Positions 48,241 to 61,660 of a stretch of DNA of 64,000 nt are shown here, in pieces. The position numbers and the translations under genes were made by a program. Every line of letters starts with the position of its first letter. Positions within the stretch are counted from its first letter, which is position 1. The notes beneath the pieces are model-generated. The model had not been told where the DNA came from and searched no databases. It saw nothing but the letters and a program-made list of their open reading frames with translations. Location: assembly GCA_028824555.1 (NCBI GenBank), contig JAPPDJ010000172.1, positions 1 through 64,000 on the forward strand. Direction: 5' to 3'. The DNA comes from Gammaproteobacteria bacterium (lineage in GTDB: Bacteria > Pseudomonadota > Gammaproteobacteria > Pseudomonadales > Azotimanducaceae).

Positions 48241-49515
48241 TGCCAGTTTGCGGTAAAGGGCGCGTTCGCTGATGCCGAGTTTCGCGGCCAGTTCGTGACG
48301 GGTGCCGGTGTGGGTGGCGAGGGCCTTGCGGAGGAAGGCGTGTTCGGCTTCTGCCAGCGTGGCGGGGGTTGTGGCTTGTGGCATTGGCGGCTGGGCGCGG
48401 CAGCGGTCCGGGAGGTGGCGTTCGTCGACCTGGGGGCCGTCGGCCAGCAAGATGGCGCGTTCGACGATGTTGCGCAGTTCCCGGATATTGCCGGGAAAGG
48501 GGTATTGGGCAAGGGCGTCCAGCGCGGCGGGGGTGAAGGTGGCGTCGGGGCTGCCCGTGCGTTGGCACAGCGCGTGGATGAGCAAGGGGATGTCGCTGGC
48601 GCGCTCGCGTAGCGGCGGTAAGGTGATCTCGAAAACGCACAGGCGGTAGTAGAGATCTTCGCGGAAGTCGCCCGACTCGACGAGCGCGGCGAGGTCCTTG
48701 TTGGTGGCGCAGATGAGGCGGAAGTCGGCTTCGTGCCAATCGGTGGTGCCCAAGGGGCGGTAGCGCCGGGTCTCGAGCAGGCGCAGGAGTTTTACCTGGC
48801 TCGCGAGCGGCACGTCGCCGATTTCGTCGAGGAACAAAGTGCCGCCTTCGGCCGCAGCGACGAGGCCATCGCGGGCGGTGGTGGCGCCCGTGAACGCGCC
48901 CTTCGTGTGGCCGAAGAGCTCCGCTTCAAGCAGCGCTTCCGGTAGCCCCGTGCACTCCACCGGGACGAAGGGCTTGTCGCGGCGGGCACTTTGCTCATGC
49001 ACGCTCTGTGCAACGGCGTCCTTGCCGGTGCCGGTTTCGCCGTAGAGCATCAGGTGCACGTCGCTCGTGGCGGCGCGTTCGGCGAGGTTCAGCATCGTCT
49101 GGAAAGCCGGTGCCCTGCCGACCAGGCGGTCGTGGGTTGGCTCCGTGGCGGCTATGTCCGATGGATGCATCTGCTCGATGAAGAACATCGGCTCGCCGTC
49201 TGGTCCTGGCACGGGCCACATCTCGACGTGGACGTACTCCTCGCCGCGGGGAGTGTGGTGAATGTGCAGCGCCACCGAGCGCTGACGCGTGTCCACACAG
49301 GCACGCAAGGGACAGCTCTCGCCCACCAAGTCGCAGGGAACGTCGTTGCCGTGCGACACCTCGTGGCAGAGCGCCTTGTGCCCCGGACGGTCGGTCAGGC
49401 CATACACCTCGCGGTATTGATCGTTGGCGACGAGGATGCGGTAGTTCCGGTCGAGCAGGATCGCGGGGCGCGGCAGGCTGCCCAAAACCGCGGCGATGTC
49501 GGGGAGGTCAGGCAT
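48196..49515 (-). CDS. Sigma-54-dependent activator: Cys-rich PAS domain, AAA+ domain, Fis-type HTH
   Basis: [15 protein letters not shown] (Walker A), [11 protein letters not shown] (GAFTGA sigma-54 contact motif), [11 protein letters not shown] (Walker B), C-terminal [20 protein letters not shown]-terminal [24 protein letters not shown]. Confidence 0.95.
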   Translation of the reverse strand: MPDLPDIAAVLGSLPRPAILLDRNYRILVANDQYREVYGLTDRPGHKALCHEVSHGNDVPCDLVGESCPLRACVDTRQRSVALHIHHTPRGEEYVHVEMWPVPGPDGEPMFFIEQMHPSDIAATEPTHDRLVGRAPAFQTMLNLAERAATSDVHLMLYGETGTGKDAVAQSVHEQSARRDKPFVPVECTGLPEALLEAELFGHTKGAFTGATTARDGLVAAAEGGTLFLDEIGDVPLASQVKLLRLLETRRYRPLGTTDWHEADFRLICATNKDLAALVESGDFREDLYYRLCVFEITLPPLRERASDIPLLIHALCQRTGSPDATFTPAALDALAQYPFPGNIRELRNIVERAILLADGPQVDERHLPDRCRAQPPMPQATTPATLAEAEHAFLRKALATHTGTRHELAAKLGISERALYRKLATLRANASTTPSSSR

Positions 49516-49620
49516 GGCTGACGATTGTGGCACACCCGCGCAAGGATCGCATGACGAAAGCGGCAGTCTCGGCCTGGCGCGCGGATCGGTTGGATGTCGT
49601 AACACATTGATATAGCTGTA

Positions 49621-49646
49621 AACACAGTGTTGGCACGGCTCCTGCT
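49621..49646 (+). promoter_or_regulatory. Near-consensus sigma-54 (-24/-12) promoter upstream of the oxidase, overlapped by an AACAC-A-GTGTT palindrome
   Basis: TGGCACG-GCTC-CTGCT at 49631-49646 against TGGCACG-N4-TTGCW (one core mismatch; GG/GC spacing correct). Palindrome AACACAGTGTT at 49621-49631. Confidence 0.75.
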
Positions 49647-49689
49647 ACTCGTCCTGTCGGCGGATTGCGTAACGGCAAAAGGAGAGGAC

Positions 49690-51405
49690 GTGGCAGAGCT
49701 ACAGGAAGCTCCCTATCGGGACGGTTTGCACATTCGTGCCGCCTCGGGCTGGCTCGAGCGCTACTGGTTCAGCCAAGACCACAAGGTCATCGCCATCCAG
49801 TACGGCATCACGGCCATTGCCGTGGGCGTGCTTGCGGTGGTCCTTTCGACGCTCATGCGGCTGCAGCTTGGCTTTCCGGGCGTCTTTGCGTTCATCACGC
49901 CGGCGAGCTACTACCAGTTCGTCACCATGCACGGGATGGTGATGATCGTCTATCTGCTCACGGCCATCCTGCTCGGCACGTTCGGCAACTACCTGGTGCC
50001 ACTGATGGTGGGGGCCAGGGACATGGTGTTCCCGTTCCTGAACATGCTGAGCTATCACACCTATCTGCTGTCGGTGCTGTTGCTGCTCGGGAGCTACTTC
50101 GTGCCGGGTGGGCCCACGGGGGCAGGATGGACGCTGTATCCGCCGCAGGCCATTTCCGAAGGCACACCGGGTGCTGGGGCTGGCGTGTTGATGATGCTGG
50201 CGTCGCTGGCGGTGTTCGTGGTGGCGTTCACGATGGGTGGGCTGAACTACGTCACCACCATCCTGCAGGCGCGCACGCGCGGCATGACGCTGATGCGGAT
50301 GCCGCTCACGGTCTGGGGCATTCTGTTGGCGACCGTTCTGGGCCTCTTCGCCTTCCCGGCGCTGTTCGTGGCCGGGGTGATGATGGCGCTCGATGCCGTC
50401 CTTGGCACCAGCTTCTTCATGCCAGCCACGGCGACGCGAGAGGGCGGCGGCACGCCCCTGCTGTTCCAGCACCTGTTCTGGTTCTTCGGCCATCCGGAGG
50501 TGTACATCGTCGCGCTGCCCACCTTCGGCATCATCTCGGATGTGCTCGCGGCGCATGCGCGACGGGCGATCTTTGGCTATCGCATGATGGTCTGGGCGAC
50601 GCTGACGATAGCCGTCCTGAGCTTCCTCGTCTGGGCGCACCACATGTACGTGAGCGGAATGCACCCATACTTCGGGTTCTTCTTCGCCGCCTCGACCCTC
50701 ATCATCGCCGTGCCCACGGCCATCAAGGTCTACAACTGGGTGCTGACGCTATGGCGGGGCAACATCCACCTCACGTTGCCGATGCTGTTCAGCATCGGCT
50801 TCCTGCTGACGTTCGTGGTGGGCGGGCTTTCGGGGCTCTTTCTCGGCAACGTGATCGTCGATGTGCCGCTGTCGGACACCTACTTCGTGGTGGCGCACTT
50901 TCACATGGTGATGGGCGTGGCGCCGGTGCTGGCGATCATGGCTGGCATCTACCACTGGTTTCCGCTGGCGACCGGGCGGTTTCTGCATCGCGGCATGGGG
51001 CAGGCGCATTTCTGGATCACCTTCGTCGGCTCCTATGCGATTTTCTTTCCGATGCATTACCTCGGGTTTCTGGGGCTGCCTCGGCGCTACTACTCGTTTG
51101 AGGGATACGAGTTCGTCTCGTCAAGTGTCTTCACCCTCAACCAGTGGATCAGTGTGCTGGCGATCCTGGTGGCGGCGGCGCAGCTAATCTTCCTGTGGAA
51201 TCTGGCGTGGGGCTGGCGGTGTGGCGTGCGCGCGCAGCCGAACCCGTGGCGAGCCACGACGCTGGAGTGGCAGACCGCCGACATGCCGCCCCGTCACGGC
51301 AACTGGGGGGAGCGATTGCCGGTCGTGCACCGTTGGGCCTTCGACTATGCCCTGCCGGGCGAAACGGAGGACTTCGTGCCGCAGTCTCAGCCGCTACGCC
51401 GGTAG
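49690..51405 (+). CDS. Heme-copper oxidase (cytochrome c oxidase) subunit I, no adjacent subunit II/III
   Basis: MHGMVMIVYLL; FGNYLVPLMVGARDMVFPFLNMLS; LFWFFGHPEVYIVALPTFGIIS; VWAHHMYVSGMHPYFGFFFAASTLIIAVPTAIKVYNW; DTYFVVAHFHMVMG. GTG start after ggagag. Confidence 0.93.
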   Translation: MAELQEAPYRDGLHIRAASGWLERYWFSQDHKVIAIQYGITAIAVGVLAVVLSTLMRLQLGFPGVFAFITPASYYQFVTMHGMVMIVYLLTAILLGTFGNYLVPLMVGARDMVFPFLNMLSYHTYLLSVLLLLGSYFVPGGPTGAGWTLYPPQAISEGTPGAGAGVLMMLASLAVFVVAFTMGGLNYVTTILQARTRGMTLMRMPLTVWGILLATVLGLFAFPALFVAGVMMALDAVLGTSFFMPATATREGGGTPLLFQHLFWFFGHPEVYIVALPTFGIISDVLAAHARRAIFGYRMMVWATLTIAVLSFLVWAHHMYVSGMHPYFGFFFAASTLIIAVPTAIKVYNWVLTLWRGNIHLTLPMLFSIGFLLTFVVGGLSGLFLGNVIVDVPLSDTYFVVAHFHMVMGVAPVLAIMAGIYHWFPLATGRFLHRGMGQAHFWITFVGSYAIFFPMHYLGFLGLPRRYYSFEGYEFVSSSVFTLNQWISVLAILVAAAQLIFLWNLAWGWRCGVRAQPNPWRATTLEWQTADMPPRHGNWGERLPVVHRWAFDYALPGETEDFVPQSQPLRR

Positions 51406-52473
51406 AGGCGAGGCGATCTGCAGTTCCTCCATCACGCCGTTGAACCACTCGATGACTTCCGGGTGGTAGGGGATGCCGTTGGCGCGGCGGTCCTGTTCTG
51501 CCTCGTGCTCCGGGATGCCGGGATAGACGACGCGCGACTCGCCGGGAGCCGGCTTGCAATCGAGAATGGAGCGGAGGTACGCGTCCATGTCCGTCTTGAA
51601 TGTGTCCACATCCGTGAACGTCGCCACATCGTAGGCCATGAAATAGTGCGCCGTGCCTTGACGCCGGTGCGGACCGCCGCCGGTGCCGGTGAGGACGCTG
51701 CAGAGGATTTCCACGAGCATCGAAAGGCCGAAGCCCTTGTGGGAGCCGATTTCCCGGGTGCCGCCGAGCGGCAGCATGAGGAACTTCTCGGGCACGGACG
51801 ACTCCTCCATGATGGGTGCGCCGTCGGCACCGGCGATCCAGCCCGGCAGCACCTCGCCCCCGACACGGCGCAGGAGCTGGATCTTGTTGCCGGCCACGGA
51901 GCTCATGGAGGCGTCGAAGATGAACGGTGGCTCGCTCTTGGATGGCGCCGCAATGCCAATGGGATTCAGCCCCAAGAGCGGTTCGGCGCCTTGGGTGGGT
52001 GCCACTTGCAGGCCGCCGGCTGTCATCGAAATGCCCACCATGTCGTGTTCTAGCGCAAGGTGCGCGAAGTAGGCGGAGGGACCGTAGTGGCGGCCATTGA
52101 AGGCGGTGACGACGCCGACGCCATTGGCCTTGGCGCGCTCGCAGGCAAGTTCCATCATCGCCTTGCCTTGGGCGAGGCCGAGCCCTTGGTCGCAGTCGAT
52201 CGAGACTGCGGCTGCGGCGTCGCGGGCACGCTTCATGGTGGGCGTGGGGTTGATCTGGCCGCCTTTCAGGCCGGCGACATAGGGGCGCATCATGTTCGAG
52301 ACGCCATGGGAGTCGATGCCCCGGATGTCGGCGTAGATCAGCACGTCGGCGGCGGCTTCCGCGTCGGGCCCGGGCATTCCGAGGGTGGTGAAGATGGACT
52401 CCACGGCGGCACGCATGTCCTCTTGGGGCACGCGAACGGCGATGTCTTCCGGAACTTGGAAACGCTCTAGCAT
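51394..52473 (-). CDS. Malate/L-lactate dehydrogenase family (Ldh2-like) oxidoreductase
   Basis: ADIRGIDSHGVSNMMRPYVAGLKGGQINPTPTMK..LGLNPIGIAAPS..GSHKGFGLSMLVEILCSVLTGTG. Confidence 0.92.
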   Translation of the reverse strand: MLERFQVPEDIAVRVPQEDMRAAVESIFTTLGMPGPDAEAAADVLIYADIRGIDSHGVSNMMRPYVAGLKGGQINPTPTMKRARDAAAAVSIDCDQGLGLAQGKAMMELACERAKANGVGVVTAFNGRHYGPSAYFAHLALEHDMVGISMTAGGLQVAPTQGAEPLLGLNPIGIAAPSKSEPPFIFDASMSSVAGNKIQLLRRVGGEVLPGWIAGADGAPIMEESSVPEKFLMLPLGGTREIGSHKGFGLSMLVEILCSVLTGTGGGPHRRQGTAHYFMAYDVATFTDVDTFKTDMDAYLRSILDCKPAPGESRVVYPGIPEHEAEQDRRANGIPYHPEVIEWFNGVMEELQIASPLPA

Positions 52474-52655
52474 GGAGGGCTCTCGCAAACGCAAACGGCA
52501 AGCATAGCCAATGGGCGTGCATGTGCGAGCGTTCCCCAACCCCAAAACACCAACCAAACAAGGAGGGCGATGACGCCTTGTCGGTGGGGAACTCCTCGCA
52601 CGGCTGTGGATTAGGCGTACCCTTGCAGGCGAGAAAAACGCAACTGGAGTCCCGC

Positions 52656-53618
52656 ATGACGACGTTTTTGATGATGCCGCCGCTCGATGACGACATTCGC
52701 TCCTGGGCCGAGCGCCTGCGCGAGGACTTGCCGGAGATGGATGTGCGGCTGGCAGAGGACGACGCCGCGGTGCGGGCGGCGCTCCCCGATGCCGATGCGT
52801 CCTACGGCTGGGTGTCGCCGGAGAACCTCCCGCTCGCAAGGCGCCTGCGCTGGTTGCAGAACCCCTTTGCCGGACCGTTCCCCGGCTACTACCACGAAGC
52901 GCTCATCGAACACCCGGTTGTCATCACCAATCCGCGCGGCATCTACTCCGACCACATCGCGCACCACATCCTCATGTTCATGCTGGCGCTGTCGCGCGGA
53001 TTGCCCTACTGGATGGAGGCGCAGCGACGGGGTCGGTGGGAACGCAATGCGCGGAGGCGTGGCTACACCAACATCGCGGGATCAACGGTGCTCATCAACG
53101 GCGTCGGCGGCATCGGTGCCGAGACGGCGCGGCTTTGTGCGGCGCTCGGGGCGAAGGTCATCGGCGTCGATCCCCGGCCCGAGCGCGACTGCCCGGCGAC
53201 CATCGTCCCTCCCGATCAGCTCGACGAGCACCTGCCCGAAGCCGACTTCGTGGTCACGACGGTGCCGCACACGCCGGAAACCGAGTTCATGTGGAACCTC
53301 AGCCGCTTCTCGCGGATGAAGCGCTCTGCGTACTTCATCAACATCGGCCGGGGCATGACCGCCAACTTGGAGGAACTTTGCCAAGCGCTGGCGGGAGGCG
53401 TCATCGCCGGCGCTGGGCTGGACGTGTTTGAGATCGAGCCGCTGCCGGACGACCACCCCCTTTGGCATCTGGAGAACGTGATCATCACGCCCCATGTGGC
53501 GGTGGCCGATGCCGAGGACATCCCGGAGCGGCGCTACCAGCTCCTGCTCGACAACGCCCGGCGCTTCCTCGCTGGCGAGGAGCTCAAGAATGTCGTGGAC
53601 AAGGCACGGTGGTATTGA
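52656..53618 (+). CDS. D-isomer-specific 2-hydroxyacid dehydrogenase
   Basis: LINGVGGIGAETARLCAALGAKVIGVDPRP..FVVTTVPHTPET..YFINIGRGMTANLEELCQALAGGVIAGAGLDVFEIEPLPDDHPLWHLENVIITPHVA. Confidence 0.93.
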   Translation: MTTFLMMPPLDDDIRSWAERLREDLPEMDVRLAEDDAAVRAALPDADASYGWVSPENLPLARRLRWLQNPFAGPFPGYYHEALIEHPVVITNPRGIYSDHIAHHILMFMLALSRGLPYWMEAQRRGRWERNARRRGYTNIAGSTVLINGVGGIGAETARLCAALGAKVIGVDPRPERDCPATIVPPDQLDEHLPEADFVVTTVPHTPETEFMWNLSRFSRMKRSAYFINIGRGMTANLEELCQALAGGVIAGAGLDVFEIEPLPDDHPLWHLENVIITPHVAVADAEDIPERRYQLLLDNARRFLAGEELKNVVDKARWY

Positions 53619-53682
53619 CGGAAGCGGTCGTTGCGCCGAAGGCGTATGATCGGATGCAGGCGAGGCAGATTCGGAGAGCAAG

Positions 53683-54480
53683 ATGGCGATCGGTGTTGAA
53701 ACACAGGTGCGCTACCTGAACGAAGAGTGGCGCGAGCGCGACGAAACGCCACGCATTGGCACTCGGGAGACCCGGCGAGCCAACACCAGCAAGCACGACG
53801 TGGTGGTGTTCGATGCTCGCAATCGCCTGGAAGACCTCAGCCTGGACGTGAACGGCTTCAGGCTCGTTGCCCACGTCACCGGGCTTGACGACTTCACGAG
53901 CGATGCCGACATCCGCGCGAAGTACTACCCCGAGATCGAGGCCCTTGCCAAGGAGATCACGGGCGCCGAGGAGGTGTTCATCACGCAGCACGTCGTGCGC
54001 ACCGAGGACACGTCGGACTTCAACAAGGCGTACGCCCGCTTCGTCCATTGCGACTACAGCCTTGAGGACCCGCTCGCGACGGCGCACAAGCTCCTCGAGG
54101 GGCGCCGGCTGGACCCGGCGGATTACGAGGGCGCGGGCTTCGCCTGGTACAACAGTTGGCAGCCCATTCACAATCCGGCTAGCCGCAACCCCCTGGCCGT
54201 GATCGACGCCGCCACGCTCGCCAAGGAGGATGTGGTCGATTACTTCTACACCGGCTACGGCAAGGACGGCAAATCGTCGATGCCCGTGCGCAATCCCGAC
54301 CACGAGTTCTATTACTTTTCCGACATGGCCACGGACGAACTGCTCTTCATCAAGCAACTCGACAGCCGCCCCGGCTACGCCTCGCTGTGCCCGCACACGT
54401 CGTTCGACGATCCGAACTCGGATCCCGAAGCGCCTCCGCGCAGGAGCATTGAGGTGCGAATGATGGCGGTGTTTCGCTAG
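53683..54480 (+). CDS. CmcJ/NvfI (AsaB/GA4-desaturase-like) family oxidoreductase
   Basis: FVHCDYS..YNSWQPIHNPASRNPLAVIDAATL..DHEFYYFSDMATDELLFIKQLDSRPGYASLCPHTSFDDPNSDPEAPPRRSIEVRMMAVF. Confidence 0.82.
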   Translation: MAIGVETQVRYLNEEWRERDETPRIGTRETRRANTSKHDVVVFDARNRLEDLSLDVNGFRLVAHVTGLDDFTSDADIRAKYYPEIEALAKEITGAEEVFITQHVVRTEDTSDFNKAYARFVHCDYSLEDPLATAHKLLEGRRLDPADYEGAGFAWYNSWQPIHNPASRNPLAVIDAATLAKEDVVDYFYTGYGKDGKSSMPVRNPDHEFYYFSDMATDELLFIKQLDSRPGYASLCPHTSFDDPNSDPEAPPRRSIEVRMMAVFR

Positions 54481-54488
54481 GGGCCCTC

Positions 54489-54839
54489 TTAAGACGCCGC
54501 ATCGCTCATGCGCTCGCGGCGCACCCACCAAGCGGCCAGCAGCAGCACGGCGGCCATGGCGAGGTCGGCAAGCAAGGACGGCGTCGCGAGCGCGGCCTCG
54601 TGGTTGCCCCAGGCCAAGAGGCGCAGTCCCGCAGTCGCGCCCGGCAACAGCGCCGCGGCGAACAGCCAACTCGGCTGCGCCTTCCATGCCCCCACCAAGG
54701 CGAGCAGTGCGCCGATGAGGAAGTAGGTGCCCGTGATGCCGATCTGCGCGCCGCGGGCCGACTCGTCGAGGAGGGCCATGCCGATCCGCTCCGCGGCCCG
54801 CCCCGGGTTCAGCACCCATGCGAGGGCGTTGGCGAGCAA
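54489..54839 (-). CDS. Small integral membrane protein, unknown function
   Basis: 116 aa, about four hydrophobic segments (IGITGTYFLIGALLALVGAW; LFAAALLPGATAGLRLLAW; LLADLAMAAVLLLAAWWV). Confidence 0.6.
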   Translation of the reverse strand: MLANALAWVLNPGRAAERIGMALLDESARGAQIGITGTYFLIGALLALVGAWKAQPSWLFAAALLPGATAGLRLLAWGNHEAALATPSLLADLAMAAVLLLAAWWVRRERMSDAAS

Positions 54840-54898
54840 GTAGGCCGCTGGCAGGCAGGCGAGGATGCGAACGACGCGGTTTATCGGTCTCTCCTTCC

Positions 54899-55792
54899 CT
54901 ATGCCGTTACCCGGTCGAAGAACGCGCCGATGGCGGCCAGCGCTTGGGCAGACTCCGGTAGGTTCGGATTGTGCTGGAAGACGTGGAAGGCACCGTCGAA
55001 CACCTCTAGCTCCACATCGACGCCGGCTTCCCTGGCGCGCTCCGCAAGGCGAGTGGAATCGTCGAGCAGCACCTCGAAGTCGCCCACCTGAATCAGCAGA
55101 GGCGGCAGCCCGGCTAGATCACCGAAGAGCGGGGAAACGCCGGGAGTGGTCGAGGGCGTGTCGCCGCAATACAACCCGGCCATGGGCACGAGCACGCCAC
55201 CGTCGATCATGGGGTCTGCGTCGGCCCGTGTGCGGACGCTCTCGCCCGATGCGGTGAGGTCGGTCCAGGGGGACAGCAGCACGGCGCCGGCCGGTTGCGG
55301 TTTGCCCTGCTCCTTGAGAGCGAGGAGGCAAGCGAGGGTGAGGCCGCCACCGGCGGAGTCTCCGGCGATGACGATCTGGCCGGGTGCGATGCCCCGATCA
55401 CGCAGGCGGTCGTAGCTCGCCACCGCGTCTTCCACCGCTGCCGGGTAGGGATGTTCCGGCGCGAGGCGATAGTCGATGCCGAGCACCGGTGCCCGACAGG
55501 CGCCGGAGATGCGCCCCATGAGCTCGGTGTGGGTGTTGAGGGAGCCCATCACGTAGCCGCCGCCGTGGAAGTAGAGCACGCCGCGGTCATCCCGCACGTC
55601 GGCGGCGCTGACGTGCCTTGCGGGGATGCCGCCAGCGTCCATGTTGCGCTCCGAGATGTCGTCCGGAACCGGCGTGAGCGTGGCCATGTCCTCCATGTTG
55701 CGCCGCATGGCGTGGATGTCCCCGCCCCCATCGGTGGGGCTCGGCGCGTCACGCATGGCCTGGACGGCGGCTTGCATCTCTTCGCTCGGCAT
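54899..55792 (-). CDS. Alpha/beta hydrolase (HSL-type esterase)
   Basis: LYFHGGGYVMGSLNTH (HGGG oxyanion), VIAGDSAGGGLTLACLLA (GDSAGG). Confidence 0.93.
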   Translation of the reverse strand: MPSEEMQAAVQAMRDAPSPTDGGGDIHAMRRNMEDMATLTPVPDDISERNMDAGGIPARHVSAADVRDDRGVLYFHGGGYVMGSLNTHTELMGRISGACRAPVLGIDYRLAPEHPYPAAVEDAVASYDRLRDRGIAPGQIVIAGDSAGGGLTLACLLALKEQGKPQPAGAVLLSPWTDLTASGESVRTRADADPMIDGGVLVPMAGLYCGDTPSTTPGVSPLFGDLAGLPPLLIQVGDFEVLLDDSTRLAERAREAGVDVELEVFDGAFHVFQHNPNLPESAQALAAIGAFFDRVTA

Positions 55793-55907
55793 TTGCTGTT
55801 TCTCTCCCTACTGTGGTTGCTTTGGCCGTACAGGCGTGCAGTTGGTGGTCGCTGGCTTAAGTGTCGGCCCGAGGTGTCGCCAAGGCTCGCCCAAGACGAA
55901 CGGTGAA

Positions 55908-56618
55908 TCACCAAACGCGGTGGTGGCGGCCGAGGAACTCGAACACGGAACGCGCGGTGCCCTCGCGGGTGAGGTCGTCGCGGGCAAATCGCGCAGCGGC
56001 TGGGGAAATCGGGCGCGGGTTCGTCGTCTTCAAATGTGCCTCCGCGACCCGTTCGAGCATTGCGAACCACACCACCGACTCGGCGACGCTGGCGCCGACG
56101 GTGAGCGGACCGTGGTTGCGCAGCAGCAGCGCCCTGTTGCGGCCGAGGCTTTGCGCCAGACGAGCGCCGGCGTCGAGGCCCTGCACCTGCACTTCCTCGT
56201 CGTCGAACAGCGCCGCGTTCTCGAAGAAGATGCAGGCTTCTTGGGTGATCGGCTCGATCGGGCGCACCTCGGCGCAGAACGGCGTTCCCCACTCGGTGTG
56301 GGTGTGTGCCGCACTCACCACGTCTGCCCGGGCCGCGAGAATCGGCTGGTGAATGTAGAAGCCAGGTCGGTTGATGTCGCCGTTTCCTTCGACGAGCTCG
56401 CCTTCGGGGCCTACTAGCACGAGATCGTCCGTCGTCGCCTCCGGAAACGGCACGCCGTAGCGAAGCAGCCAGAAGCAATCGCGACGTTCCGGATCGCGAC
56501 CGCTGATGTGCCCGTCGCCGAGGTCGCCCCAGCCGAGGGCGCCGAAGATGCGATAGCCGCGGGCAAGGTCTTCCTTCAGGGCCGTTCGTGCGTCGGTCAC
56601 CGCCACAGGCCTCCGCAT
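55908..56618 (-). CDS. Class II aldolase/adducin family protein
   Basis: GWGDLGDGHISGRDP..VVSAAHTHTEWGTPFCAE..LLLRNHGPLTVGASVAESVVWF. Confidence 0.9.
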   Translation of the reverse strand: MRRPVAVTDARTALKEDLARGYRIFGALGWGDLGDGHISGRDPERRDCFWLLRYGVPFPEATTDDLVLVGPEGELVEGNGDINRPGFYIHQPILAARADVVSAAHTHTEWGTPFCAEVRPIEPITQEACIFFENAALFDDEEVQVQGLDAGARLAQSLGRNRALLLRNHGPLTVGASVAESVVWFAMLERVAEAHLKTTNPRPISPAAARFARDDLTREGTARSVFEFLGRHHRVW

Positions 56619-56639
56619 TGCATAGAGCCGCGTTCCAAC

Positions 56640-57221
56640 TCAGGCAGCACCGGCAGCGAGTTCCAGGGAGCGCCGGGGAACCTCCGCCCGATGCATCGGC
56701 TCGCTGCCGGTTTCCGCAAGCTGGTGCAGTTCTGCCAGCACCCGGTCCGACTCGATTTGCAGGAAGCCGATGCTGCCCAGTCGCAGCGATTTGTTGTAGG
56801 GCAGGGTAGGGGAGCCGGGATTGACGTAGAGCACGCCCTCGACGCCGGCGGCCTCCTCGATGTGGGTGTGGCCATAGAGCACGACATCCGGCGTCGCGCC
56901 ACCGAAGCGCTGCTCCGTGCGCCGCGCCAGGATTTCGGGGCTCGCGCGCTCAGGCGAAGGGAAATCGTGGATCATCGCGACGCTGACGCCCTGGAAATCC
57001 AAAACCCAAGTGTCTTCGACGCGTGCGTCGTTGACGTGCATGTCGCCGTTGCCGCGTGCCGCCCACACCGGTGCGATGGCGGCGAGTTCGTCGAGCAGCA
57101 CCGGCGACCACAGATCGCCGGCATGGAGGATGGCGTCCACCCCCTGGAAAGCGTCGAACACCTGCGGCCAAAGCTCGCCGCCGCGAGAGATATGGGAGTC
57201 GGAAATCAGCCCAATGCGCAT
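56640..57221 (-). CDS. YfcE/MJ0936-type metallophosphoesterase
   Basis: MRIGLISDSHISRGGELWPQVFDAFQGVDAILHAGDLW..ARGNGDMH..LYGHTHIEEAAGVEGVLYVNPGSP. Confidence 0.9.
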   Translation of the reverse strand: MRIGLISDSHISRGGELWPQVFDAFQGVDAILHAGDLWSPVLLDELAAIAPVWAARGNGDMHVNDARVEDTWVLDFQGVSVAMIHDFPSPERASPEILARRTEQRFGGATPDVVLYGHTHIEEAAGVEGVLYVNPGSPTLPYNKSLRLGSIGFLQIESDRVLAELHQLAETGSEPMHRAEVPRRSLELAAGAA

Positions 57222-57431
57222 CGGCGCTCGCGTGTTCCTTCCACCGGATCCGGCAACCCTACAGGATTCCCGCGTGCCACGCGCAGTCGTTTCGGCCTGA
57301 CGTTGCTTCGGCGGGTGGCTCAGGCCGACCTGGTGGTTCGGTACCGGCACGGCGTGAAGCCATCCCCTACGAAGAAGGCCGCGCCTAGGATCATAGGGTT
57401 GCGTGGCTCATTCGACGTGGGAGGTCGGGGG

Positions 57432-61186
<3,755 letters not shown>

Positions 61187-61190
<4 letters not shown>

Positions 61191-61660
61191 CGAGACTGAC
61201 GGCGCACCAAGAGGACGTAGATGCCGAACGCACGCCGATCGCTGGCAGTTGCTGTGTTAAAGCTGGTGATGATGTCTTCAACGCGGTCGATGTCGCCTAC
61301 CACGTCCGACTTCTTGAAGCGTACGTCGGGATCGTAGTCGGCCAGATGGCGCTTTCGCTGCATTTCGACGAACAGGCGGCCAGAGCTTCCGATCTCGTGG
61401 GTAAACGACTGCATAGCCGCCTGATCTTGACATCGGGCCCTGACAGTGCCGTGCTGCAGCGCCCTGTAGGTTTGGTGCCATGCGGCCGCACTTCGCGTCG
61501 AACCGCTGCGCGCTAGCAGATCGGCACAGCTCCTTGCCAGGCAGTGGAACATGGCGTAGTACGCTGAACTCACGGCGCGGCGCAGGTCAACCTGTCGTGG
61601 GCGGCGCGAGTTAGCATTTGTAAGGTATCGCGCCGCCCGCAGGAAGTCAGAGGGCTGCAA
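61187..61660 (-). CDS. HEPN-domain-like protein, overlapping the metH start codon
   Basis: [28 protein letters not shown] typical of HEPN/UPF0332-like helices; TTG start overlaps the upstream gene by 14 bp; stop overlaps metH ATG (ATGA at 61187-61190). Confidence 0.6.

Noticed and set aside
49534-49551. Second TGGCAC..CGCAAG candidate for a sigma-54 promoter
   Set aside because: GG-to-GC spacing is one base short of the -24/-12 requirement.
49627-49689. TTG-start N-terminal extension of the oxidase ORF (MLARLLLLVLSADCVTAKGED)
   Set aside because: It overlaps the predicted sigma-54 promoter; the GTG at 49690 has a good Shine-Dalgarno (ggagag) and gives a normal subunit I N-terminus. N-terminal proteomics would decide.
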